DNA of 64,000 bases from Bombus terrestris (Eukaryota; Arthropoda; Insecta; Hymenoptera; Apidae): the NCBI RefSeq assembly GCF_910591885.1, contig NC_063277.1, positions 1,364,001 through 1,428,000 of the forward strand, given 5' to 3'. Shown here one piece after another: positions 25,965 through 39,100 of the stretch (positions are counted from its first letter, which is position 1; each line of letters begins with the position of its first letter). A program made the translations under genes and the position numbers. The notes under the pieces are model-generated. The model saw nothing but the letters and a program-made list of their open reading frames with translations. It had not been told where the DNA came from and did no database searches.

Positions 25965-28900
25965 TCACAGAGATCTTTAATAACACAGTTTTCACAGAGT
26001 TCCACTTATCATTTCTTCTATCAATAATTAAGTGGAAACCAAGATCTGCTTCTTGTAATCTAAAAATTATCAGATATTATTTTAAATGATTTTTCCAACA
26101 TGTAACTGTACATATTAATAACACTGAAAGTTGAAATCTCACGTTGGCACAGAAGTAAGATACAGCATGAGACGTTGGTAATCCAAGTCAGATAAATTAT
26201 GAAAATTACCATTATCTGGAAAAGTAATTATAGGACATCCTTCTCGAGTTTTTCCTCCTACATATGTGGTACGTGTTATTTTAAGAATGCAATAATTAAA
26301 TAACATATCCTTCAACGACATTAATCAAATTTTATCTCACCTGCTATAATAGCATACTGTGATTGAAGAAGGTCTGCAACATCTCGGATTGCCAAATCTC
26401 CATTTTCAATCTCACCTGTCATGCTCTCTACATCTTCTAAAAAATGTAAAATCAAGTGAATTACATATTTTAAAATGTAAATATATACAATATATGTAAT
26501 ATTAAATAATGTTATGACTGATTGAATAATATTATGAATCAAAGTACTTATATTTCCATTTTATAATATATAAATATTTATACATCATTACAACACATAT
26601 ATCTCATGGTGTATTTACATAATATTGAACATACAATATAATTACACAATAAATTTGTAAATAAATTGTATTAATAATTTTTAATGAATATAACTTCAAC
26701 TACATAGCTCCATAGTTATTTAAAATAAGTATTTAGTAAAATTATATACAATTGTATTGATAATCACTTATGCAATATTTGCTATATGTCAAAGTGAGAT
26801 CTCAGAGTGCACTTATATGACCTTGCTGATTCCAACTAAGTGAAGTAGTTTCCTGCTGTATCTACAATATTTCAGCTATAACTGTAAAGCAAGAGGCTCT
26901 CAAACTATAAATTGACATTATTATAATTATAAAGATATATATACTTCTATAAAAAAACAAATCTTTCTAAAATAAAAAATATGTTAATATAATTATTATT
27001 AAGTATAGCATTATTATTATTAATAAATTATTAATAATAAATATTGTAAAATAAATATATACATGGTACACAGTTTGTTATGAATTAAATTTTCATGTTA
27101 TTATTTTAAACAGCAAAGTTTAATATTTACTTGTACAGTTTCCCCTTTTTGCAATTTTTTAAAATGTCTAATTTTAATATACTGTTTTCAAATTTTATAT
27201 AATATTAATAGTTTAATATATGTAATGTTAATATTTTTATAAACTGATTACTGATTCTCTACCCTTTTGATTTATATATTAGAATTCAGCCCTGATAGAG
27301 CATACTTAGGATAATTACATTTTTGTATTACTCTTATTTGTAATATGTGATTGTTCCACAACTATGCAGATAGGATATAATAAGAAAAAAACCATAAATT
27401 GAAAAAATACAAATTATTTATTATCTAAAATATTATATATATGTGTATAATTATATATATAATTATATATATAATTATATATATATATAATTATATTAAT
27501 TATATATACATACTTGGTTTACAGATTATAAATCAATATGACACAACCACACATCAAATCATGATTCTTCCCTTTGTTTGTTTAAATAAAATAAATATTT
27601 AATAACTAATGAGCGGATTTTTATGAGTTAATAAAAAGACCGTTAATGTATTATTTCTTGAACACTCAATCTACCTCAGGCATATTTTTTAATTATAATA
27701 ATATAAGCATATGAAGAAAATATACCTGTTTTATTGGGTAATTTATATAGTCATTTTATAAAATTTTATTTTATTTTATATGTATATTTTCAAATATATT
27801 ATCTTTTTAATTGTATTTAGATATTAAATGTAAGAGACTTTTTATTTTTTAACATCATCTATTTTAGACAGGTAATGCTGATTTATTGACTAGAAGTCCA
27901 CTTGTAGTTATCTGATAACTCACGCCATCTTGTAGTTTGCTAATTGGTGTTAAAAAATAAGTATCACTTTGTCCTGTTTGGCTAGCAATTAATAAAGGTA
28001 ATATGGCATTGCCTTCTGTTATCAGATCTGCTGATTTGGATGTTCCATCATCAATTGCATCTTTTTTCTCCAAGTCAGTTTTACTACATCCTTGATTCTG
28101 TATATTCTGATTTTTGATCATGAATTCTAACTTAGAAAATTTTACTTGTGGGAATTGAACTTTCATAAATCTTCTAAATGTTGAATACCCCATTATTTTT
28201 ATATCAGGAGACATTTTTCTACAATACTGTATATATGAATTGTACACTACTTTGCGTGTAATGTTTGATGGAAGATGCAATTGTGCATTTTTTGCAACTT
28301 TCGTCTTTTGTTTTGTTTCTTGCAATTCAATAAAATTTTTTAAGAATTCTGTAGCAATTTTATAAATATCTAAGGAAAACGTATTGTGAGGAATTTTTCC
28401 ATGATTTCCATGAACTCGTGGGGTAACACCATGGGTCATTAAGTGTTTCCTAATTCGTTTTATTTGATAATGTGTACAGTTTTCTAGGTATAAAAAAGCA
28501 TCCAAACATACTCTTCTACCCTGATATACATATTGTGCACGTAATCTACGTCGCTCTGTATGTCGTACCGTTTCATATGGATTGGTCAAACAGGCCATGG
28601 TAACACCCATTAAATACATATCATGTTCAGCTTTTGTTAATTCTGCAATATTCAATCTATGACGATACACCGTTTCAGGATTTAAACCTTTAAAGCACTG
28701 ATCATCCTGACATTCACATCCTCTTTTAAATCTTTGTAACACTTGAGTTAGACTATCTTCTAACTTTGTGGATTCATAACTTGATTCTCCTTCATTTTTA
28801 TATTTCTTCACTTTCATTTTTGTTATGTTTTTCTTTGGCTTGAAGGTACTACTTGTTGCATCCATATGTATTTTCTGTAATACAAAAGTTTTTTATATAT

Positions 28901-31900
28901 TATGGAAAATACTATTAATAGATCATTAACAGATAACGTCATGTCTTAACATTATGCTGATATAAAATTAAAAGATATGATGATTAATTGATATTGATAC
29001 ATACTACCATAAAAATATTCTTTTTTATATCGAATTTAACACATATGTCTACTTACCTTTTCTCTTATTTGTGTATATGTCAACTCATCATTAACCATAC
29101 ATTGACAAGTGGATACTTCTACCTTTTGATTTTTATTACGTAAAGTATCTTGCAATGTTACAATATCTGGTTGCATTTCAATCTCATTTTTTTCACATAA
29201 ATTAGTATCCATATTCCACTTAATATTATACAATGAGGTATCTTTTAACTCTTTATATATTCTGGTAAACAGTAATATTTCAATGATAAAATTATACAAA
29301 CGAAAATAAAAAAAAAATCGATGATAGAAATCAAGTATTGTCTGTTTAAAAAATACTTTACAATAAAAATTTCGAATAGAAAGATTCTAAACAAGTGATC
29401 AGCTGATTAATGTCAGTTATATGTTCATGTCAATTATAAAATTTGTTTGAATTTATTTAGTAAAAAATAAATCAGAAATTATAAAGTAAATGATAAAGAA
29501 AATTATAACGAATAACATAAATGACAAAACAAAGAGACGGATTTATTATTTTGACTTTTATTTAAAAAACTACATCCGACATCGACAAGGTTGAGAATCA
29601 CTACACATAATGGCTTTCCATCTTTATGGGTATGTGGCAAGTCAAATTTTACTTACCTTTTTTTAATTTGACCTCGCGATTATTTTCACAGTCAATTATA
29701 AATATCTTTTAAAAAATACCACATTTGAAATGTATGCTGTCACGGTATTAATTTTTCGCAAATTTTAATAATACCGGGTAACATTATAAAGCACTACGTT
29801 TAATGATATGGCGAATCTAGTTCTTAATATTTCGTGGAGGGGATAACAGTGCTAATCCCGTATAAATGGAATAATTTCCATGTTATATTCGTATAAATTG
29901 CTAAAGTTGTCAAAATAGTTTCAAATAATCAACATTTGTTTAAATTCTTTTTAACTTTAATGAACAAACAAAAATCTATAATTCTGCTAATTTGTTTAAT
30001 AAATGGTTATGTCATATATTATTTAAGAAACGTTGTTCCAAATTTACTTAAATTTGGATTCGATTTTCATAAGAATCATTAAGTCACGATATATTTAAAT
30101 ATACATATTCGAATAATGAAAAAAGAAATTTTAAAACGTATTACGTATATACATATACATATGTAAGAACATATCCATATATTCATTGTAATATGAATTT
30201 GAGATGTGAAATGACAAATATTCATAGCAAGTTGTCCATTAAATTGTATTAGAAATTTATAATTATAATATTGATCTTGTGTTTATGTAATATGACTATC
30301 GCTAACATGTAAACAAATCGAGTTGTCTCATAAATCAATAATCTGTTTATAGTTCGAATAAAATTATAAAAAGAAAATATAATTATCGCGCAGATCGTTT
30401 GTACTTCGAATTTTTGCAATATTTCTTTTAGTGACATTTTTATGCATTAAATTAATTTAGGAAGTAGTAGAATAAAGTGTCTGATTCAAACCTGCACATT
30501 TCGTTGAGCAGTGTTGATGACAGGGGCAGTTGCAGCCGTGTGTTGACTTTCGTCGAAGAATCATACTGTGTTTTTTACTTCACTAAATAATCGTTTTTAC
30601 GTGTTACAAAATATCACACGATATTATCGATAAAATCAACACTTCACGCAACAATTTGATTTATCGTCAATATTACAAGTCTACTCTATTACTGATATAT
30701 ATGAAATATTCTAATTTTTTCGTGTGCATTAATTTGATGGAATTTCATTATAGTCGATTTTTATTTTCCGCTTGGATATTATAGTCTATATTTCCAATTA
30801 GTCTTACGCACCCAATGCCTCGAAATAACTGCAACGCGATCACTTTATCCAAGAATAAAACGAATTAATTAGTAAATGTGTTAATAATATATAATATATT
30901 GATGTAAAAATTCTAATTATAAGATAAAGATGATTACATTGATTCGGTGCTTTTAAAACTTTATTGAATGCATCTCGCAACTTGTAATCCTGCAGTTTTA
31001 TGACTTTTCACCATAAAACACCTACAACGGACGACGACCTCTATCGTAACCTAACAGAATATGCGACGCCATAATGTTCCACAGTAGAAGTAAAGACAAG
31101 ACGAAACAACCAATCACGAAAGACTCGATTCCTAAAGTGGGGTAACTGCACGTGACTTGCAGCGTGTCAGTCAAAAGTATCTGATTAAACGTGGATTAAA
31201 CTAAAATTCTATATAATTCTACTATGTTATTACTTTATCATTGAATTGAAAATACGTTGGATTATAAAAGGGTCGCGTGATAGGTTTTTAACATATCTTT
31301 TCAATTGCAGCATTTATGTTATAAGAAATAAATAATATGAATGCGTATGTATGCAATAATTCCTTCATTGTACTATATGATCATAATGAAAGTTTTGACG
31401 TATAATAATTAAACCAAATAACGTATAAAACGTCTGCTCTTTAAATATACTATAATTTTTAATTTATATCATGCAAGATAAGTAAATAAAAATGATTATC
31501 CACCATTAAAAAAAAATTTCATACATTTAACGCATTTATGACAAAAATTAAAATAATACATAACATACTAAACTTAAGATAAGACTTACTATACAAACTT
31601 ACAATTATAACATAATTTAACAAAAGACAATAAGGAAACTATGAAACATTAAGTTTAAATGTATTCAAACTAAGAATATTATTAGAAAGCAAATGTATCA
31701 AAATATGCAAGGAACGCCCAAAAAATCAATCGAAAACAGTGCAGAATTGAAAGCAAGTGCATACAGTGGAGGAAGTAACAGAAAGAGTAGTGAAAAATAA
31801 CTAAAATTTGAACCTGACAAGACAATAAATTATACTGAAATTATACAAAATTCTCAAAAACTTACCAGCTTCCAAGATTTCGAGATCCAGGTTTCCACTT

Positions 31901-32037
31901 CGACTATGACTGATACTACTGCTACAAGCATTATAACTGGACCTATGAGACTCTTCCATTGCGCGGGAGGCACTGCGTTTGAACTGTTCCAAAAAACTGT
32001 CTATTTGATTTTCGATGCTGGTCGGCGAGCTGGCCAT
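20747..32037 (-). CDS. MCF2L: DBS/MCF2L-type Rho guanine nucleotide exchange factor
   Basis: Sixteen coding exons on the minus strand: 31866-32037, 26341-26436, 26143-26257, 25969-26059, 25064-25294, 24743-25002, 24425-24659, 23207-23401, 22967-23143, 22716-22901, 22311-22646, 21904-22221, 21630-21827, 21341-21549, 21070-21268 and 20747-20974; 1,081 aa. Domain order is that of DBS/MCF2L. A CRAL-TRIO/Sec14-like lobe comes first (FHLIIDRRNDKW, about residues 85-260), then spectrin-like helices with the WTHHSSRLRHCLALRQFE block. A DH domain follows at about 610-800 (LLKPVQRITKYQLLLKDLL), then PH with QRHIFLYEKAFIFCK and ESVKGDARRFEIW, and an SH3 domain from residue 1007 (YVALADY ... GWWFVK). Such proteins activate Rho/Cdc42 at membranes. 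The ATG at 32037 has an in-frame TGA shortly upstream. Intron 1 (5.4 kb) hosts a nested gene and another intron a transposon. Linking exon 1 to the rest rests on phase match and a plausible splice; an alternative first exon is possible. Confidence 0.9.
23607..23714. repeat. 17-bp inverted repeat within a DBS intron
   Basis: Perfect 17-bp arms at 23607-23623 and 23698-23714 are separated by 74 nt, within the 1.0-kb intron between the exons ending at 24425 and starting at 23401. It could be a decayed miniature transposon or an RNA hairpin. No terminal motif or target duplication was identified. Confidence 0.6.
25375..25528 (+). repeat. Left terminal inverted repeat of the mobile element
   Basis: A 154-bp arm, the reverse complement of 25770-25923 with about five mismatches. 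Arm similarity stops sharply after the shared TTTATCACG. Confidence 0.85.
25659..25769 (-). pseudogene. Transposase C-terminal remnant
   Basis: A 36-codon open frame on the minus strand ends at a stop codon (25659-25661) and starts directly at the inner edge of the right terminal repeat. The peptide HRNLIRRAEVCVRQNGQHF followed by QQFL resembles the arginine-rich tail that closes Tc1-like transposases common in insects. All catalytic parts are absent, so the element cannot mobilise itself. The abrupt join to the terminal repeat indicates one internal deletion. Assignment rests on pattern recognition. Confidence 0.6.
25770..25923 (-). repeat. Right terminal inverted repeat of the mobile element
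   Basis: A 154-bp arm matching the left repeat in inverted orientation, followed by TA and then a long TA microsatellite. Confidence 0.85.
25930..25962. repeat. (TA)n microsatellite beside the transposon
   Basis: About 16 TA units directly adjoin the right end of the element and run up to the splice donor region of a DBS exon (donor at 25967-25968). A shorter TA run lies on the left side, so the element probably inserted into an existing TA repeat. Confidence 0.85.
26437..27863. other. AT-rich DBS intron segment, 3' of the nested gene
   Basis: This part of the DBS first intron is almost pure A/T with many short simple repeats. It probably includes the 3' UTR of the nested gene. No ORF or RNA gene was recognised. 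Confidence 0.5.
27445..27513. repeat. Short tandem array of a TATAATTATATA-like unit
   Basis: Several near-perfect 12-bp units made only of A and T follow one another, self-complementary by composition. A simple minisatellite downstream of the nested gene. Confidence 0.7.
27864..29212 (-). CDS. Uncharacterised protein nested in the DBS first intron
   Basis: Two coding exons on the minus strand (29057-29212 and 27864-28874) join in frame, giving 388 aa from the ATG at 29212; an upstream in-frame ATG near 29299 is possible. I do not recognise the gene. Visible features: a Lys-rich basic stretch; a CECQDDQC cysteine motif; a segment with EHDMYLMG; a basic block TERRRLRAQYVYQGRRVCLD; then HLMTHGVTPRVHGNHGKIPH, and YSTFRRFM near the Lys-rich middle-to-C-terminal part. 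The Cys motif, the VHGN-K-PHN block and the Y-TF segment recall a domain seen in many uncharacterised animal proteins, some transposon-linked, so a domesticated transposase-derived nuclear protein is one hypothesis. There is no signal peptide or membrane segment. The long frame and clean splice argue that it is a real gene, not an old relic. Confidence 0.8.
29213..31865. other. DBS intron segment with the nested gene's promoter
   Basis: It holds the upstream region of the nested gene (just right of 29212) and otherwise intronic DNA. A GC-richer patch around 31020-31170 includes a CCAAT box and a CACGTG E-box, and a less marked patch lies near 30490-30560. These could mark alternative promoters. 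A minus-strand frame near 30249-30437 was considered as an alternative DBS start but its splice phase does not fit. Confidence 0.4.
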
Positions 32038-33119
32038 CTTTTTGCGCGCCACTCCTCAGTGAACGTCAACGTGCTGGAGATGGGAATGGAAGTTGATTTC
32101 ATGGGTGAGCGGTTTTTCAACCGCGACGATAAATTTGGTCTAAGGTGTTCGAGCTACATTTTACGGTGTCAAACTATCTACACCATTAGATTAGAAGAAT
32201 TAGAACGCACAAGCGAACAAATCGCTAGAATTTTGTCGACTGTTGTATCTCCTCCCGCTACACGAAGCATGTTTGTTTGTCGTCGAGGAACGCCCGGAAC
32301 TGAAACGACGCATCGCTTACTGCAATGTTTTCGCGATAGGTGTCGCGAATGGCTGTGAAATTCGCGCATATGAACGTACGAATACAAAAGAAGTATGTGA
32401 TGTGATATGTATCATGTAACTATCTGTATCTCATCTATGGTATTGTACTTGTTTATTACAACTTTGATTTTTATTCGGTTTGTACGATTTTATAATATAA
32501 ATGACCGAGTAAGTGCTTCTTTACTTAATCTTTTTCCTCTGTATATTATTTTATGCATATTTTTGTTTATTTAATGTTCACGAAGTATATAAACAAATTT
32601 AAGATGAAGTTTTAAAGTAGAATTTATATTACCCTTAATCAAAAAAGGTTCAAACTATGTTTATTGAATATATGAAAAATTAATATTGTATTATTTAGAG
32701 CAATTTACACATCGCTTCAGAACTTGCAGTTCACTATCATTTATTAACATTTCTATTATTAATGTTAAACTAATAAACAATTGACAGAAGTTTACAAATT
32801 AAAAAATAAAAGATTTCTGTTATTATATGTACATATGCTTGTATATACACCATATAAAATCCGTTGTATGTATATATATATATATATTTTGTTCGCGTAG
32901 TAGTGCTTGCTGAATCTTCAGTCGATAATACAGAGTGAGGATAAACGGTTTTAAAGGAGGGGAGAGCGACGTGACATGGAAGGAGAGTCGCAAGTCGTCA
33001 CTCGTTTTGTAGCGTTGATGAAGTGCGTATCGTACGGCTTCTTGTTAGTTGTGAGGGCATTGGCAAGTGTTAAGTGTGTAAAATCGGTCCGTTAAAAAAG
33101 AAATACGAATTTTTCGATC
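32038..33119. promoter_or_regulatory. Divergent promoter region, DBS / glycogenin
   Basis: About 1.1 kb separate the DBS ATG (minus) from the glycogenin ATG (plus). The DBS side (32038-32400) and the glycogenin side (about 32890-33119) are GC-richer, as expected for leaders, with an AT-rich centre containing a TA run near 32873-32887. A 150-codon plus-strand frame across 31906-32358 is antisense to DBS exon 1 and is not called. Confidence 0.5.
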
Positions 33120-36100
33120 ATGGGTGGTAAGTCTAAGTTTAACAATATATGTATCTCGATCTTTTCTTTTTTCACATACTTTGCCTTAAGGTTACAGTCA
33201 TTGAAAGCTCAATTGGGATGTGTGATAACGTCGCCGGTAACCGGTCTTGACCCAATGACCTTCATATGAATTATATCTCCCATAGACAACGAACAATAAC
33301 CTCTTAAAACATAAATGTGGATGCATAAAACGTATACATTTTTATTTCATTATGACTGTTTAATTTACTATTTATGTTAGGAACAATTATTTCCTTCCGA
33401 TATTTTATCAACAACTCAAAACGCATGTGTCTCGTTTTATTTTGCGAAAATCGGTCCAATTCGCGCTCAGTTTTACGATGTTTCCTTTGGACGCATGCGC
33501 GAAATCTCTTTTTTACTTTTCGATAGATTGGCGCGAATTTAATATTCTATACTCTGTGTTATGTATAGTGTTCTCGCATTAATTATTCTTCACATAATTA
33601 TATTTTAAAATTAATTGTTTAAAATTACATTATAACGAACTGAATTATCGCCATTCCTTTCTCTTTTCCAATAAAACGTGTGATTCTATTCTTATGAACA
33701 TGATCGAGCGGCCATATTTAAAAACCTAACATGACACACCTTTTAAAATTAGAAGTATAAAATAAAAACATCTGATGAATTGCAATGATTTCAGTTCTTA
33801 TAATTACACAATAAATTGTGTTTATATAATTATGTTTAAAACATTATATTTAAAAAATAAAATTAATTTGTTGATTTATTTAGATATATGTATACTGTAT
33901 TTATTTAAAGCATAAGTACGTTTACAACACAGATTCCTTCTTTTTTATTGTTTTGTGCATTAGAAACAAGATACCTTCTACATAAAATAAGATAACAGTC
34001 GGTGGTATTCCTGTAGGTTATTCTTAGCCGTCAGGGGAAGAAATTGCGGCTCTTTGCCAAAATTCCCTATTTCTTTATATTTATTTCGAACCCGGTAAAA
34101 TTCGACTTCATGAAAAATTTGCTTCTGTAACTTTATCTATTTGTATTATATATTTGCATTATATATTTGCATCCAATATTTTTTTAGTAGATATGTACAT
34201 ACCGAAAAGATTCGCGTTTTATTATCTCCATTTCATATTGTAAATATTTATTTTCAGTTGAAATTATTCCTAATTCATATTACTTAATTGAAGATTTCTG
34301 TAATCGAGAATTATTTAATATTATTACGACGATGATATTAATGCGTTTATCGATCGACATGCTACGATGATGTAACAGGGAGCCGCAATGTATTTACGAA
34401 GAATTTTCATTCATGAAGAATAAAAAGAAAAGATAATATATTAAACGAAAATTGTGACATTAAGCAAGTAGTTTCACTCCGTACTTCTTCTTTTCTTACT
34501 TAATATTTATCTTCTCAACAAAAATTATGTCACAAAGTAACTTTTAGTCATTTAAAAAATCAGAATCGAATTATCATATTGTATGATTTGAGTATTGCAA
34601 TGTTGCAGTTAAAATTCTTGTATTCCGAATAAAAATGTGCACCGCCACAACTAATACAGTTACGCTAAAACGGAAGTTCATTGCACGACAATTGATGCGA
34701 AATAGCCGTGCACTATTTTTATATAGATTCAGTCTTGACCTTCGTCTAGACGGGACCCGGAATTCTAGATTGCAAGGTTCGTCTAGATGTCTAGACGCAC
34801 TCTACAATTCCTACTGTACCTCTTTATAGAACGGATTTCTAATTAAATACGATCTTTCTTGTTACTTTTTCCTCACCCTTAATTCTAAGCTCCACCTATC
34901 CGGGATAGTTACGAAACATAAAGGTGACTAGTCCCTAGTGGTCAATCTTCGTCTTTCAATTATGATATTGAAAGGGATAAATGAAAGAATGGTTTGATAA
35001 TGACAACATTAAACCTAACTAGGTAACAAGTAATTAGAAAAATGAATAGTTCAAAGCGAGAACTGTCTAAAATGAACTTAGCTTGTTTTATAAACTTTCT
35101 GCTCAGATCTCTATACCATGAACTACTCGGCATAGAATCTCACGACGTTACATCCGCATAACTGCCCGTAGCAAATAAGTTGATAAAATTAGATCCCGAC
35201 AATGGACGCTCCGTCAGTCCTCTACGGTTGCTAAAATTCCATCAGTAATTCAATTTTTACACTTCTATTTATAAATTCTTGAAGTTCTTCGTTAATATAA
35301 CGTGTACAGGATAGAGGAAATGAAAAAAACTCATTGTTTTTTAACGAAAAATACGAAAGAGAGCGAGAAAATTTCTTAATACATATATGCTACAAAGTTA
35401 GAATTTTTGCGATTCTGAGTAAGAAAGAATTTCAGAAAAGTCATAATAATTTCAGGTTTGAAAGTTTTAGAATTTAAAGATCTTAGAAAGATCTACTTTA
35501 ATTCTAATAGTAACTGGAACATTTTTCGATATATATCTAGTATAAATCCAAAAAACTTTGATATCTTAATTGTAATGGAATCTCATGCTAATATTGTGAT
35601 TGAAGATACGAGTAATCGAGAAAACTATCTGAATGCACATTCCATATATATTCCGAAATAAGGAACGATAATAATGGATTATTCGCGTCGTAGGAAAAGG
35701 TGTCGATTCGTATACGTCTGTCTGAAGTATAATCATATAAAGAAATCTGGTCAGGCTTGGGAGACAAGTGCTTGACCTAACGCAAAGTATATGAATGCAT
35801 TTTGTACAAACACGAGGCTGGGTTGCTATTATAAGCTAGCCGGCTTGTATAAATATAAACCTGTGTGGCAGAACGACGCCGGCAGTTTGCCTCTCGGGTT
35901 TCGTCTGCATATTACAATATATGAGAAGACGAGCACCGCCTTTCTCATAGCCAAGATAATGTTTTGTGTCTTTTAACACGCCCTGTGATAATGTCGGCAC
36001 ATCAGGAAACAAATAAAGAGACACTACTGCCAAAATCGTGACACATCAGGTTAATATGATTCTTCCGGCCATCGACTATTGGCCAACTTGGATCCATGCG

Positions 36101-39100
36101 TAATTAAGTGACGAAATAAATACGACGAACTGCCGTAATTTTCACAAAATATTCTTAGAAAAGACGAATCGAGTTTTCGCGTTTACCTAAGGAAATTTAT
36201 TTATTTCTTTTTGGATAGATGTGATGAAATATCGAGCGTTACATTCATATTAACAGGCTTGATATTCTCATGTTGTTGTGTAAGAACAATAAGCGAATAT
36301 TAAAGACAAGGAACCTATTTAATGCAAAAGTATTTTTTACTGTATTTCAAGTGTTCATTCTAGGATATCGAACAATTTAAATTATTTCTATTGGTGACTA
36401 TGACAATGATTGAAATTGCATTCAATTTTTATAATTTATCTAGATTATTGATTTAGAATTTCATGATCACTAGCATAAATAGTGCTAGGTAATGTAAAAG
36501 TGTATGGAAAGATTCGATGCGATTCAGTGGGTTATCTATCGGAATACACCGGCAGCAGAAATCCCAGCTTTTCTCTTATATCTGTTCTCTTTCTCAACTC
36601 TCCTTATTATTTTTTTTACGCCTATGATTGACACAATTTCTTTGCATTCGTTACATTTAATTTCACTAAAGCCTTTAGTGTCATCTGCTTTCACATAAAT
36701 TCTTTGAACCTGACGACAGATAAAGAATGTTAATAATGATATTCTGCAAGAGAAACCACAAATCAGATCATGAAATCATACTGATATTACCGGAATAATT
36801 CCGAAATGATATCAAACACTCAACGTACATAATTGATAATCAAATGTTAATTTCGTAAGTAATGTAAGTTAATATTGATCGTCGCTAGAAGTACAAAAAC
36901 ACTAATTACAATAACTTTGATGTGGAAATAAACTTTACTTATGCTTGCTTCATTTTTTATGAAATATTAGAAATGGACAAATATTTGTAATTCTACATTA
37001 TCGATAATTTCATTGAATTCCACGTTAGATGTTGAATATATAAAATCCATATAGTGATAACGAAAATCGTTTTCTTCATATATCCATGTAATTGCATAAT
37101 TAGATTGTAATTTAAATAGTGAAATTAGCAGCACTTAAATCATGGTATAATTAGATATGCAAATAGTATTCGCTGGTAAATTGTATGATAATAATTATTA
37201 TATATTAATATATAATATTAATTATTATATATTATATATTAATGAACACTGTATCTAATTATCAATAACTAGACAGTTATTGAACACCTTTAATTTGTTA
37301 CACTAAATAGTGGTATTTTGCGAAAGTGTCATTTCCGTGATTATAATGATAACCTCGTGAAATGCACCTAGCGCAGGAAACCTAATATCTCATTCAATGT
37401 CAATACATATAACACAGCCTTTCCAGAAACGTGAACGGTATATTTTCAAGGCTTATGAGAGAGGGACTACATACATGAAATAATTCTAGAATTATTACAT
37501 ATATGATTTAGCTCCATTTTGTGTTTCGTAAAACATGCTGCGTAATAAAATTCGAAAAATTGATCGAATTTAGTCAGGTATCCTGTGCTAATTCTTGCGC
37601 TATGGGATGGATACTTCCGGAGAATTACAAGTGCTTATTTATAACTCCATTAAGGCATTCCAGTAATTTATGTTAACAATTCATAGAGTTATTTTACATA
37701 CCATTTAATGTTAATTTAATCTAATTGATGATTTTTTGTAGCGAAAACTAAATCCATTACTATTTTAGTCTTGATATTTTGTTTTGCCGATGTAACGGTG
37801 TTCTATAATGTTACAATTAAAAAGAAATGGGTCTATTAACTAATATTCACTCATTTATTGAATGGGATTAGAATTTATGTATTAGATGATATTATGTAAA
37901 TTAGAAATACTTATTTTCAATATTACTTGAGAACTACTTGAAGAGTTGATAATCAGTTATCGTAAGGGAGCATAGTAAGATATTTTATCTTTTACATATA
38001 TATATTCTAATGTAGTTTCTTGATCATATCCTATCGAACAAACCTATCGTTGGAGCACAAGTAGTATTCAGATAAATAGCTAAAAATAATATTTTTATTT
38101 TGGAACTAAATTTCTCGAGATTCAACAACTAGCCGGAGAGAACGACATGATGACATTTACGAAATAGAAATAGAAAGGGTTATAAATAAAGCAGCATCGT
38201 TGGATTTCTTATTGGTGAAAAACAAGTTGAACACATTTAAGTTCGCTTGCTTGGATCAAATGAATTTCTAGCATGTGCGTCTTCTTCTATTTTTATCACT
38301 TTAGAAAATATTTATGGATGCATTGAACGCACACTTTTGTAACTTTTCGAATTAATTCGAAATATATTTTTTGAAGAATATAATACACTTATAAAAATAT
38401 ATATGTATAACATACATATATAAATGTAAAAAATTGAGAGATTATTTTCGGAACATTTCGAAATTACAATTCAGAATTTGTAATAATTGTATATTATTTG
38501 TATTATTATTACAGTTAGTTTTTGCGTTAGACAATTGTTAGAATTGTGTAATCAGATTTATGTAATCATTAGGAAGATAACAAACACAACAGAATAACAC
38601 CAACAAACTTCATAATGTTATCTTTGATGAGCTATATATACTAGATGAATATATTTTTACTTGTAATGTTTATTAATGATATAATGTCGAAGACAATTAA
38701 AAATTCAGTGCTTCAACCACTTATAAACTGATAAGACATTTGTGACATGTATGACCACTTATTTTCACATATAAAACATGTCTTATCAATTTATGCGCAT
38801 AACATTGCACACACGAACATAGCAATTTATTTACACAATTGCAAAGAAATATTAACTACTATTTTTTTTTCTTTAATTATAATCATTCTATTATTTTTTT
38901 ACAATCATTCTGATAATAATTATTTTAATTTCAAGGATACGCCTGGGTTACATTAGCTACCAACGATGCTTATTCTTTGGGTGCCTTAGTTTTGGCACAC
39001 TCTTTGCATCAAGTTGGTACCAAGCACGAACTGGCCGTTTTGATTACTCCTGGAGTAACACAAACCATGAGGTAAACTCATTTCTGAATGGCTTATATTA

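Noticed and set aside
26560..27540. Possible nuclear copy of mitochondrial DNA in the extreme AT region
   Set aside because: AT content alone prompted this; no mitochondrial gene order, tRNA or protein frame was visible.
30249..30437. Minus-strand frame as an alternative first DBS exon
   Set aside because: No GT donor gives the phase needed by the exon at 26436, and the frame continues into AT-rich hydrophobic translation.
31906..32358. 150-codon plus-strand open frame
   Set aside because: It is antisense to DBS exon 1 and its GC-rich leader; the minus-strand reading joins in phase to the rest of DBS, so the plus frame is a shadow.
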